A stretch of 64,000 nucleotides of DNA. Source: Sepiola atlantica (lineage: Eukaryota > Mollusca > Cephalopoda > Sepiida > Sepiolidae). Under the pieces are notes generated by a model. It did not search any database, was not told the origin of the DNA, and saw only the letters and a list, made by a program, of their open reading frames with translations. Both the position numbers and the translations under genes were made by a program. Below are positions 13,709 to 23,404 of this stretch, one piece after another; position 1 is the first letter of the stretch, and every line of letters begins with the position of its first letter. The stretch lies in assembly GCA_963556195.1 (NCBI GenBank), contig OY744537.1:15680743-15744742 (forward strand), given 5' to 3'.

Positions 13709-13990
13709 AAAAGCTGAAAGCTACATTGGCTTTACAAGCAATACCCTATCCTGTCGCCTCACCATGCATCTTGTAAACTCTAGCTCAATTTACCAACATC
13801 TACAAAAACATAACTGCCCTCCCTCTGATTTAAGACACATTTTAGTTAATAACACTAAAATTATACATTCCGAAACCAATTTTTAGAAGAATTGAAAATA
13901 CTGGAAGCTATCTACATAAAAACACAACAACCTAAAATTAATAACATCACATATGAAACCAGTGATAACATTTTAAAATGCTTAACGTAA
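13709..13990 (+). pseudogene. Penelope-like element GIY-YIG endonuclease fragment (copy 2)
   Basis: Translation from 13709 gives ESYIGFTSNTLSCRLTMHL, then SIYQHLQKHN and LVNNTKIIHSETN. After a stop and a one-base frame change comes ELKILEAIYIKTQQPKIN, then ILKCLT and a terminator at 13988-13990. The YIG at 13722-13730, the following T..TLS.RL..HL and the NNTKI...E...L.I.EA pattern are typical of the endonuclease that follows the reverse transcriptase in Penelope-like elements. The reverse transcriptase itself is absent, so this is a 5'-truncated, dead copy. An ancient GIY-YIG gene of another kind is less likely given the duplicated copy and downstream repeat. Confidence 0.82.
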
Positions 13991-14160
13991 TGCGATTTTG
14001 TTCTGGGATGTCATCCAGATTATTTTCTTTCTCCAGTTGTTTTGTTCATTTACTTTTTACACCTGAGGATGATTCGACGAAGAATCAAAAACTTTCGTGA
14101 AACCTATGGAACATCTATTCATTATTTTGATTTTAATACAATAAAGACCACCAGAAAAAT
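13991..14160 (+). mobile_element. 3' end of the Penelope-like element with a hammerhead-like core
   Basis: Directly downstream of the endonuclease fragment. ACACCTGAGGATGATTCGAC (14061-14080) is followed by GAAGAATCAAAAAC. CTGAGGA, then a TGATTC/GAATCA hairpin, then AAAAC resemble the hammerhead order CUGANGA, stem II, GAAAC. Two features fail: the first G of GAAA is A, and the expected cleavage triplet is GTG. It is therefore probably inactive if it ever was a ribozyme. Confidence 0.5.
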
Positions 14161-14219
14161 TGAGCAAATAAAAAAAGTATAATTAAACAGACGAATTCTG
14201 TTATTTTTAACAATGTTTG

Positions 14220-14221
<2 letters not shown>

Positions 14222-14273
<52 letters not shown>
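14222..14273. repeat. (AT)n microsatellite
   Basis: Pure AT tract abutting the left end of the foldback at 14275. Confidence 0.95.
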
Positions 14274-14274
<1 letters not shown>

Positions 14275-14277
<3 letters not shown>

Positions 14278-14810
14278 GAATTTTGCATATTCGGACTACT
14301 ATTCTTATCTTGGGTGTTGTATCATAACGTTTCGGCCGATGTAACCTCCGACCTTCTTCATGTGTACCTTGTCAAACTCGGGAATATTTCTGTCGAACTC
14401 GGGAATGTGGACTGAATTTCGAATGGAACCCTTTATTAAATCCACAGGGGTAGCATGCTCTCGTTCCATCTGATCTGCCATCTTGGAAGAAGTCTTCAGT
14501 AATTCGCAATTCTTCTAAGTGACAGTCATCTGAAGGTTGATGGTTCAATCCTCAGTGCGGGCGATACGAAAAATTGCGAAGTACTGAAGACTTCTTCCAA
14601 GATGGCAGATAGAACTAGAGCATGCTACCCCCGTGGATTTTATAAAGGATTCTGTTCGAAATTCCATCCACATTGCCGAGTTCAACAGAAAGATTCCCGA
14701 GTTCGACAAGGTACACCTGAAGGAGGTCGGAGGTTACATCGGCCAAAACGTTGTGATTAAAACACCCAAGATGAGAACAGTAGTCCGATTATACAAAATT
14801 CTACAAATTA
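14275..14810. mobile_element. Large foldback element, family 1
   Basis: The left arm (14275-14514) and right arm (14567-14810) are reverse complements over about 240 bases, at an estimated 90% identity, with a loop of about 50 bases. The loop contains GATGGTTCAATCCTC, a B-box-like sequence. The arms contain TCGGAGGTTACATCGGCC flanked by CTGAAG and AAACG. The same sequence recurs at 35640-35680, 38343-38475 and 46499-46740. The open frame in the right arm (14633-14838) is fortuitous. AT tracts flank both sides. Confidence 0.88.
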
Positions 14811-14837
14811 TGGACCCTCATCTAAAAAATTCCGCTC

Positions 14838-14838
<1 letters not shown>

Positions 14839-14882
<44 letters not shown>
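14839..14882. repeat. (AT)n microsatellite
   Basis: Pure AT tract bordering the right end of the family-1 foldback. Confidence 0.95.
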
Positions 14883-14883
<1 letters not shown>

Positions 14884-14979
14884 CTTCTTTGTAATATAGA
14901 CGGAAAAATCCCAGCCGAGTGCTCGATTAATTAAGAATTAAAGTTCAAAATTAAGAGCATAGTATTTATTTACCTTGGT

Positions 14980-15069
14980 ACAACAGAAGCTGAAGAGAGC
15001 CGGATGGATGGCTAAGACTTTCCGTGCTTAAAACCGACGGTACGAATGGTGTACTAATTTTTCTGTACG

Positions 15070-15070
<1 letters not shown>
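14980..15070. repeat. Dispersed repeat (family 5), copy 1
   Basis: GCTGAAGAGAGCCGGATGG and AAACCGACGGTACGAATG recur in altered form at 35864-35945, again followed by an AT tract. The unit is short and non-coding. Confidence 0.6.

Positions 15071-15071
<1 letters not shown>

Positions 15072-15159
<88 letters not shown>
15072..15159. repeat. (AT)n microsatellite, interrupted once
   Basis: AT tract with a single CATA interruption near 15101. Open frames across it are artefacts. Confidence 0.95.
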
Positions 15160-15163
<4 letters not shown>

Positions 15164-15274
15164 CCCCTAAATGTTAACATTTACAAAAACATAATCTGCA
15201 CATTTTACTTACCGTTGCCTAGACTATATATTCTAAAATTCATAATGATTCGTTCATTAGTTTCGGAGATTACG

Positions 15275-15297
15275 CAGTACACACACACACACACACA

Positions 15298-15351
<54 letters not shown>
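15275..15351. repeat. (CA)n(TA)n compound microsatellite
   Basis: CA repeats (15275-15306) continue into TA repeats. A similar CA-to-TA transition occurs at 36042-36150. Confidence 0.95.
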
Positions 15352-15352
<1 letters not shown>

Positions 15353-15631
15353 GAAAAAAGAGTTATAAAAAATGTTAGAATGACAAATCTATTTCATTTT
15401 TAGTTGCTCAATACAAGTGGTATTCAATAAAAGTATGTTTATTTCCCCACTTAAGCATAGCTTTTCAAAGAATGGAATCTTTTCATCGGAGGAATTACAT
15501 GGATAGATAAGTTGTCCGAGAAATAGCTAAAAATCATTATTTGAAAAATTTGAGAAGATTATGAAAAGTGGAATGTAGTGCATGAGAAAGTTGTTGAAAT
15601 GCAAAATATATCCAGTGAGGAGAAGGTTACA

Positions 15632-15742
15632 CATCGCATCTTCTCCAAACACCTGCCGAATCTTACGAATTGGTTTGCTTTGAGAATCACCAAGCTTTTG
15701 ACAAAATTTGATGCAGTACCTTTGCTCAACACGTTCAGTCAT
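15632..15742 (-). pseudogene. Mariner-type transposase N-terminal fragment (HTH_48-like)
   Basis: The minus-strand translation MTERVEQRYCIKFCQKLG followed by DSQSKPIRKIRQVFGEDAM matches the pattern of the first helix-turn-helix of mariner/SETMAR-type transposases (VEQR..IKFC.KLG.S......Q.FGDEAM). Only about 37 residues are recognisable. No linker, second HTH or DDD/E core follows, and the flanks do not show inverted repeats. It is a truncated relic inside non-coding DNA, not a host gene. Confidence 0.65.
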
Positions 15743-15922
15743 CTTGAGAGAATCGGTAATCCGACGAACACGTTGTGTTGCACCTCACTCAGAGACCGAC
15801 AGGCAGCGACTAACGCGCAGGAAAGCAGTGATAAAAGTCACACATTCGCATGAAGGTGTCTTCCTTCACTGTGTAGAGTGGCGCTGTCCTATCGTCTCTA
15901 TTTCGCACGGAAAAATAAATGT

Positions 15923-15925
<3 letters not shown>

Positions 15926-15957
<32 letters not shown>
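15926..15957. repeat. (TA)n microsatellite
   Basis: Short pure tract. Confidence 0.9.
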
Positions 15958-15962
<5 letters not shown>

Positions 15963-16139
15963 TAGTAATACAATACTTATGGCAAGTGAGCAACACAGAA
16001 ACCTTTGTGTTTTATTCCCGATAATTTTCCTTGGGAATGAAACATTGGCTCGTAATAATAATCTTTACTTTAGTAACTGGAAGGTTTATATATATTGGCT
16101 ATCAAGAAACTTTTGTAGATAAGTTTCGATTTTATCGAG

Positions 16140-16365
16140 GCGTGGGCGGATATATTGACTAGAAATTTGATTGTTTCCGTAATTTTTAGCTTGCACCTGG
16201 AGGGCGCATATATTGACTAGTAATTATAATTTTCTATTCGTGAACAGAGGGCGCATATAATAGCAAGCAATTATAATGTTTCTGTAATTTTCGTTTTGTA
16301 CCTGGAGGGTGCATATATTAGCCAGCAATTAGAATGTTTATGTTATTTTTGGTCTATAGTTGAGG
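16140..16365. repeat. Degenerate ~62-bp tandem repeat, about 3.5 units
   Basis: Repeated blocks of GGAGGGCGCATATATTGACT, then an AATTATAAT-TTT segment, at about 16138, 16198, 16245 and 16305. Units differ by several substitutions and length changes. Confidence 0.7.
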
Positions 16366-17065
16366 TTGCATAAATCTACGTAAAATAGCATTCGATGATT
16401 TACCTACCTTGTAAATTCGTTTATAAAGTTAGTCGGCATCTGTTTAGAATCTGCTGGTCTGACGTAACATCCGGTTTTAAGATCTCACATAAGTCTATGT
16501 ATTTTTTAAACTTCTTAATATGATGAAGTATGAAATATTGGGATAAAGTAGTTCGCTAAATTTGAGGGGAAATAATAAAAAAAGTACATAATAACAGAGA
16601 CAGAGAGAAGGAGAGTGAGAGAGAAAGAGAGAGAGAGAGAGAGATAGAAGAGAAAGTGAGTCATTAATTAAGCAATCTTTTTGTCTCTTTTACTTTCATT
16701 GCGTTTGTTCGCGAGTAGAAAGTTTAAATTTTCTATTTGAACTTCTCTTATTATTTTACTGGCCATTCAGAACTAACCGATTTATTTCGCCTTGGAGGCA
16801 TGACGTCACTTCCGCCTGTGCGTGAATTAAGACCATTAATATATAAGCATGATTGAAAGAGTTATTAACAAATCCAGATATATTGATCGATAAATGTATA
16901 TGAGTTATATTTAAATGCAAGAAGAATTTTTTTGAAAAATAAGTAAAATCATGATAAATATATCTGATAAGAGGAAGCGGATAATATATGTATGGGAAAG
17001 CGATATATGTAAGAGAGATATATAGAGAGATGCGGGATAGATAGAAATATGTGGATGTCGATATA
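16366..17065. other. Unassigned stretch with (GA)n
   Basis: Contains a GA-rich tract at 16597-16656. No exon recognised. Confidence 0.4.
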
Positions 17066-17079
17066 TTAGAGAATCAGTC

Positions 17080-17420
17080 ACGTCTTTCTCTCTTTCTCTC
17101 TCTCTCTCTCGCTTTCTTTCTTACTCCTCATTCATTGTCTTTAATAAACAAAACACACTTCTCTTCTTCTTCTTCTTCTTCTTCTTCTTCTTCTTCTTCT
17201 TCTTCTTCTACCTCTTCCGTCTTTTTATCTCTCTTTCCGTTTTTCATTAATGTGTAAAATTGCAAAAAGAAAGACTAAGAAATTTAGCAGACGTCAATGC
17301 ATGTTGTCTCTCTTTTCTTTCTTTCTCTTTCTCTCTTTCTATCGTTCTCTTTCTCCCCTTTTTCTTTTTCTCGTTCTCTTTCTCTCTCTCTCTCTCTCTT
17401 CTTTTTTCATCCATTTTCCT
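17080..17420. repeat. Pyrimidine-rich (CT)n/(CTT)n region
   Basis: (CT)n near 17081-17115, a (CTT)n tract at 17159-17210 and further CT-rich sequence to 17420. Ser/Leu-rich open frames across it are low-complexity artefacts. The long pyrimidine strand could form triplex DNA. Confidence 0.85.
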
Positions 17421-17695
17421 CTCTCTACCTTTCTCGGAACCTTATAATTATTGTGTTACGAGCCATTCCCCTTGAGAATATCTAGTGACGAATGCTATAG
17501 TTTGATCACACTTTTGCCTGGCAACTGAATAGGAGAAAAGATCCACTTTCTCTTTCCTTCTTTGACGATGTAGGTAGCTAGGCCAAGTACGGACAGATTA
17601 GAACGAAGATAAGTAAGCTAGTCGTCATTTTAAATGCGGGCCGAAACGAGTAGACAAAACATAAGTAGACTAATAAAAAAGAAAAATAAGTATAC

Positions 17696-17699
<4 letters not shown>

Positions 17700-17744
<45 letters not shown>
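17700..17744. repeat. (TA)n microsatellite
   Basis: Borders the left end of the foldback at 17745. Confidence 0.95.
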
Positions 17745-17748
<4 letters not shown>

Positions 17749-18200
17749 AAGAATTGTGGTAACCAACGCTAGTAAAAAAACTTTTTTAATAATTATTTAT
17801 TATCTTATCATTTTAACATTTTAAGTTTTTTTAAAATATAATTTCATAACGCGTTTCGGGCATTTATCGTTTATCCATTATGCTCTCTTTAGATGTATAT
17901 TCCATTTGATAAAAGTGTTTCATTTGAGAAAAACATTTTATATTTCTTTTATTTAAAAATGTCTGTTCCATTTGACAGAAAAAATGTTTGTTCCATTTGA
18001 CAGAAAAAATGTTTTCTCAAATGAAACACTTTTATCAAATGGAATATACATCTGAAGAGAGCATAATGGATAAACGATAAATGCTCGAAACGCGTTATGA
18101 AATTATATTTTTAAAAAACTTAACATGTTAAAATGATAAGATAATAAATAATTATAGAAAACATTTTTTTTACTAGCGTTGGTAATCACAATTCTTTAAA
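17745..18200. mobile_element. Foldback element, family 3
   Basis: Arms of about 200 bases (17745-17945 and 18005-18200) are reverse complements. TTTAAAGAATTGTG at the left end matches CACAATTCTTTAAA at the right end, and the centre has two copies of TGTTCCATTTGACAG. Arm identity is high with scattered substitutions and small indels. No coding capacity. The right arm contains the candidate hammerhead ribozyme at 18041-18110. The element abuts (TA)n on its left. Confidence 0.9.
18041..18110 (+). ncRNA. Candidate hammerhead ribozyme
   Basis: All core elements occur in order: CTGAAGA (18052-18058), stem II GAGCA/TGCTC (18059-18063 and 18082-18086), GAAA (18087-18090). Then comes a minimal stem III: AC, a two-base loop GC, then GT (18090-18095), giving the triplet GTT (18094-18096). 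Stem I pairs CAT (18049-18051) with ATG (18097-18099). After a four-base bulge, AATATA (18043-18048) pairs with TATATT (18104-18109). Very short stem III hairpins are known for hammerheads in Penelope-like elements. The left arm's copy has lost the G of CTGA and has a mispaired stem II. Activity is untested. Confidence 0.55.
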
Positions 18201-18244
18201 TATATTTTTTTCTCTCGTTGGAACTGCACTGATGCTACACAACC

Positions 18245-18246
18245 CC

Positions 18247-18309
<63 letters not shown>
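18245..18309. repeat. (CT)n(AT)n compound microsatellite
   Basis: CT repeats, interrupted by TTT, pass into AT repeats. Confidence 0.95.
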
Positions 18310-18968
18310 GCAGGTTTGTAAGTGCAGGTTTGTAATCCGAGGCTGTAGCAATGCGATGTAGGTACCGGAAGGTGGAGAGGGTGAACAGAAACAAACGAGG
18401 AGAGAAAACGAGAGTGGAATCTCAAAACGATTTATCAATATTTCACGTAAAAACAGATTAAATACCAGGACAGTAAATATTGTCAGGTAAATAAAAAGTT
18501 CCGGCACAAGGTAATCTTAAATTTTCGAAATAAAAACTTTCATTATCAAAAGACAACAATTTAAGACCGAATGGTCGAAAAAACGGGAAAAAAACGGAAT
18601 CAAACTGTTGAAGCATTGCCGCAGAGTATTGGGAGTAGGCACGCAGAAAATGTCACAATTTAATTATATAATTATTCAGCTAAAGTTAACATCTTATTAA
18701 CATTTGTTTATTTATATACTAATTATTATAATTTTATTTTTTTTATTTTATTTTATTTATTAACTTTTCTTTATTTATTCAATTATAATTTTAAATTTAC
18801 GTGTGGGCCGTTATTGTAACACGGACAGTCAAAGGGGGATAACTTAGAACAAACGGAATATGGTTAGAAATGATACTTGAAACTTGAAAAAATTGAAATC
18901 AATTGTGGAAAGACTTAACATCATGAGGGTAGGAAGGAACCAGCAATGCTTCAAGCAAACTACAATCT

Positions 18969-18970
<2 letters not shown>
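18310..18970. other. Unassigned AT-rich stretch
   Basis: Contains a TTTTATTTTATTTTATTT-type tract near 18731-18760. No exon recognised. Confidence 0.4.

Positions 18971-18971
<1 letters not shown>

Positions 18972-19041
<70 letters not shown>
18972..19041. repeat. (AT)n microsatellite
   Basis: Pure AT tract of about 35 units. Confidence 0.95.
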
Positions 19042-19045
<4 letters not shown>

Positions 19046-20560
19046 ATTATTCGAATACACATAAATAATAACTATGATACGACTGTAAATGATAGACAAG
19101 GTGATAATATGAAATATAGGTTTACCAGATTAAAATATATACTTTACATTGAGTGTAAACATGAATAATATTTACGAATGTTAAAGTCATATAATTATAT
19201 CTAAAATTATACACATTCGATTAACACTCAACCACAGTCGGTAACATTAAATCTTAAACACATCTCAGAAATGACGTCATATAGATGAGTGCTACTGGTA
19301 TTATGTAGCCCAGCATTGTTGTTCTTTTGTCCATATTCTGTCTTGGCGCCTTGTTTGCAAATTCACACGACTTGCATCCACCACCAGACATTGTGTTCTT
19401 TTATCACGGAAAGTAGCAAGGCACCGAAACGATGATTGGCTTAAGTCAGCCGCTTCGTACAAATGTAGTCTCAAAAAGAAAAAAGTATCAACACTATCTA
19501 AAAACAACAATCGATCAGTTTATATACGGAAACGTTTATACCGTTTGTATGCAATAAAACCTTCTCCGGGCACTGTGTATGTATGTTTGGCACAGAAAAT
19601 TCACTTAGTCTTCTGACACTTTGTCAGAGTGAATATTTGATGTAGCGAATCAACTCTAGGGCTTAAGTTCAGGAGGTCGCTCAGAGCAGCGACGACTACA
19701 GTGGATAATTATCTTCTAAGAGGTACTATCTATGGAAACCGGCCTCAACCGTATGGAAGTTTAGTTATTTCATTAATCTTCTACTTTTTTCCCCCAAATT
19801 GCAAGTTTCGAGATAGATCAGATGCCAAACATATTTGTGTTCTTTAATTCTATTTTCTCAGATAAGGAATCTGTGCGTGACAAGCAAATGACATTCATAA
19901 ACGGTTTTCAGAGGATCGACATCGAATCTGACCACAAGCCTTATCTATACTGATTATTTATTTCCCTGGTCAAATCCAACCGTCTCCGGTGGTCTCAATC
20001 CATACATGAGATTTGCAATGCATGTTTTTCCTCACTTTTAGAAAAAGCACATCTATTTCTCCATGACTTCAATCGCAATATCAATAACCATTTTGCGAAA
20101 TCTATTTTACTTGTTAGAACGGTATTTCCCAACCCAAAGTAGGTAAGGAGTGAGATGAGGAAGCTGAAGGCAGTTATCACAATTTAATTGGTTTTAATTA
20201 AATCTGATTAGTCAATCTTCCAGTTCAATCATTGCTGAATCTTTCACAATTCTCCATTTATATTTGCAATATATTACCTCTTCAATGTTTCAGTGGAGCA
20301 TCGTTCGTTACGCATGGTCCAAAGACAGCCTGCTACATATTAGCGTTATCGACGATTAATCCTGAATTGACTAGTGATGAGAGTTGCTAGTTACTCATCA
20401 AAATAGAAAACAAAACTCGGTAAAGGATGGATGAACCCACTGGTACAGTCAACGTGCTTGACAGTGAACGATAGGTGGATCTTCGATGAACTGAAGTTCT
20501 AGCAAACTCCTGTAGCTTTTTAAGTTTTCTTGGTTTTCTTCCCATTGCTACTCGTTACAG
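19042..20560. other. Unassigned, moderately complex stretch
   Basis: Less AT-rich than its surroundings. The minus-strand open frame at 19301-19510 (SFRCLATFRDKRTQCLVVDA) looks protein-like, but I do not recognise it and see no splice sites that would make it an exon. It could be a repeat-encoded relic. Confidence 0.3.
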
Positions 20561-20564
20561 CGAA

Positions 20565-20633
20565 TAAATAATGTATATATTATATAAATAATGTATATAT
20601 TATATAAATAATGTATATATTATATAAATTATG
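20565..20633. repeat. 20-bp tandem repeat, about 3.5 units
   Basis: Units of ATAAATAATGTATATATTAT. Confidence 0.9.
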
Positions 20634-21115
20634 TATGGATATACCCCCACCCCCAGCGGAACAAGAAATGTAATCTTTGTGCAGGTATTCGCCTCTGCCT
20701 CGACGATACCAATAACCGGAATTATGAGGTGCCCGATGACGGAAGTACGTATAATTTATGTGGATTCATTTGTGGCGCTAGGTAATTTGTCACTGTGAAT
20801 GTTAATGTTTAGTTACTTGACATTGGGCAATAGAATTTTTTACCCGGAAAATTTCAATAAAGTAATCAAATTCTCGCTGTAGAAAATTCAACGTTACACT
20901 CTAAATAAACATTTCGAACGTAGTAGTTCTATATTTTACCACTAATGATTTTCTAAATAAAATAAGAATCTTTAAAACTTTAACGGTATTCAAAAACATT
21001 TTAATTTTTATTTTTAACGAAGTGGTTTAAAGTTATATTGAATATGCGATTTTTCTTGAGAATACACAAGCGGGAAAATAAGTGACAAAGAAACAGTAAT
21101 AGTAATCAGAACGAT

Positions 21116-21117
<2 letters not shown>

Positions 21118-21206
<89 letters not shown>

Positions 21207-21220
21207 ATGTGTGTGTGTAG
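21118..21220. repeat. (AT)n(GT)n compound microsatellite
   Basis: About 34 AT units followed by GT units interrupted by one AT. Confidence 0.95.
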
Positions 21221-22310
21221 ATTTATTTCTCACAGAGAAGGTTTGTCAAAGAAAAACATCAGAGGGGCATAATACAACATCATACATTAAAGGGCTGCAA
21301 ATAGAAAACGTAATTACTAAACGTAATTCCATGTAAATGTTTCCAAAAGAATAGAAATGCATGTATTGCCAGGGTAGACACATTATAGAGAATGCATGAG
21401 CTGTGTAAATTAAATACAACTTACTTTGATATTATCTGGAAACTATTCTGCTATAAATACTGCAACCAGTAAAAAATGCCATGCTGAAATGTCTAGCTGT
21501 CTACCAGTATAATTCAGGGAAAATAACTTTAATATAGTTCAAGTGACGTAACTCTCAATTTACTGCGATAAGCTTCGTTTATGATATATTTATGGTTCTT
21601 CTAAAAATATTTTAAAATGTGTAAGTAAACGAAGTTATTTCAGGATATTTTAAATTGTGCATTCAAATAGAATTTTATATATTTTAAACACACGTTTTTT
21701 ACATAATGATATTAAAAAATTGTAAATATATTTTAAATGTGTTTTAACGATAATCAATATACTCATTTTATTTATATTTTATCCAAAATTTAATTATCAC
21801 ATGCATAACAATGTGCTAAAGTTTAATTAAATTTGGGTTTTCAGAATTTGTATCTGTAAGAATTATTAAAGAATTAGAAAAAAACTATAACAAAGTCCGA
21901 TACAACAATAATATTTATACGATATGTAGAACCGAAAATATAGAATTTTAAGTTTATTCACGACTAGCTGACCCGTGTCTCGGAGTTGCTCGGGAAAGTA
22001 GATAAGCTGAAGATAAACCTTGAACGATCCGGCGCGAACTCATACTCCACAATGCTAAAAGCAGATCCCCATAATTTTCTGTCATTTTGGGTAATTTTAT
22101 TCGATGTTACTTATTAGTAATAATAATTTCACAAATACAGTAGTAGATACGTATATCATTCATGCTTGTGTGTACTGATATATGGTGGTAAATTTAACAG
22201 TAGAAAGTTCATAGTCTTAATCAGATCTATCTACAGTATATCTGTGATGCCTCCATTTCAATTTAAAAATTCTAAGTTTTTCACCACATACGGAAAACAA
22301 AATATTGCCC
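21221..22310. other. Unassigned AT-rich stretch with a dispersed-repeat head
   Basis: At 21963-21998 ACTAGCTGACCCGTGTCTCG then GAGTTGCTCGGGAA resembles the start of the repeat at 61288-61312, which has ACTAGCAGGAAGACCCGACG then TTGCCCGGG. The rest shows no exon. Confidence 0.45.
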
Positions 22311-22324
22311 CTTCATTTGTAAGA

Positions 22325-22746
22325 TGGGGTGGGCATAATAGGTTAGTGGGGCATAATGGGTTAGTGGGACATAATGGGTTAGTGGGAATAATGGGTTAGT
22401 GGGGCATAATGGGTTAGTGGGAATAATGGATTAGTGGGAATAATGGGTTAGTGGGGCATAATGGGTTAGTGGGAATAATGGATTAGTGGGAATAATGGGT
22501 TAGTGGGGCATAATGGGTTAGTGGGGCATAATGGGTTAGTGGGAATAATGGGTTAGTGGGGCATAATGGGTTAGTGGGAATAATGGATTAGTGGGAATAA
22601 TGGGTTAGTGGGGCATAATGGGTTAGTGGGGCATAATGGGTTAGTGGGAATAATGGGTTAGTGGGGCATAATGGGTTAGTGGGAATAATGGATTAGTGGG
22701 AATAATGGGTTAGTGGGGCATAATGGGTTAGTGGGGCATAATGGGT
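22325..22746. repeat. G-rich 17/18-bp minisatellite carrying GGGTTAG
   Basis: About 24 units of GGGTTAGTGGGGCATAAT (18) or GGGTTAGTGGGAATAAT (17), with ATGGATTAG variants. The two unit lengths alternate in blocks, suggesting higher-order duplication. Two G-runs per unit on the + strand make G-quadruplex formation plausible. GGGTTAG is the telomere hexamer in another register. Confidence 0.95.
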
Positions 22747-22749
22747 CAA

Positions 22750-23094
22750 CTCACTGACTTGCTGAATATTTAATGATAAAGTTGTCTCATCTCCTACTTG
22801 TAAAGAAAAGAACCTTGGCCTGGAAAACATCAATGAAAATTGAGATTGAGACATTCCTGACATAGATACCAAAAATCAATTACTTTCGAAGTTGGGGTAA
22901 TCTCAGATTTTTATTGGTGGGGACACTGATTCAGTTCTCTCTTGGCAGTATTCAGAGGATAAACAAAAGATAACGTAAAATTGAGTGTACCATGAAAATC
23001 CTATCAAAATAATTACAAGGTCTTTAAAATGCAACAGTACAAAGATATTAATCGATTTTGTTTTAGTAATCAGTTGTGATTTTGGTTTTAGTTA
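22750..23094. other. Unassigned stretch
   Basis: No exon or known element recognised. Confidence 0.4.
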
Positions 23095-23404
23095 AAAAAG
23101 CATTCGTGAGAATGGTATTAAACGTTTTCCTGTTTGTTTTTAGTTGAAGTCTGTAAAAGGTACTAAAAGCTATTTTCTACTTTGTTTTAGTAAAATGAAG
23201 AAAGAAGATTATTATCTTTTAACTACTATTTCTTTCTCAACTAAAACAAAACAATCTTCTTTCTTCATTTTACTAAAACAAAATAGAAAATAGCTTTTAG
23301 TACCTTTTACAGACTTCAACTAAAAACAAACAGGAAAACGTTTAATACCTTATTACGAATGTTTTTTTTAAGTTAAGAAAGAAATAGTAGTTAAAAGATA
23401 ATCA
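23095..23404. repeat. Interleaved inverted repeats (A-B-A'-B')
   Basis: A (23095-23209) is the reverse complement of A' (23252-23372). B (23210-23241) is the reverse complement of B' (23373-23404). The two pairs cross rather than nest. A contains GTTTTCCTGTTTGTTTTTAG, and A' its complement. Confidence 0.85.

Noticed and set aside
14633..14899. 88-codon open frame
   Set aside because: It lies in the foldback arm and runs into (AT)n; the other family-1 copies do not keep it.
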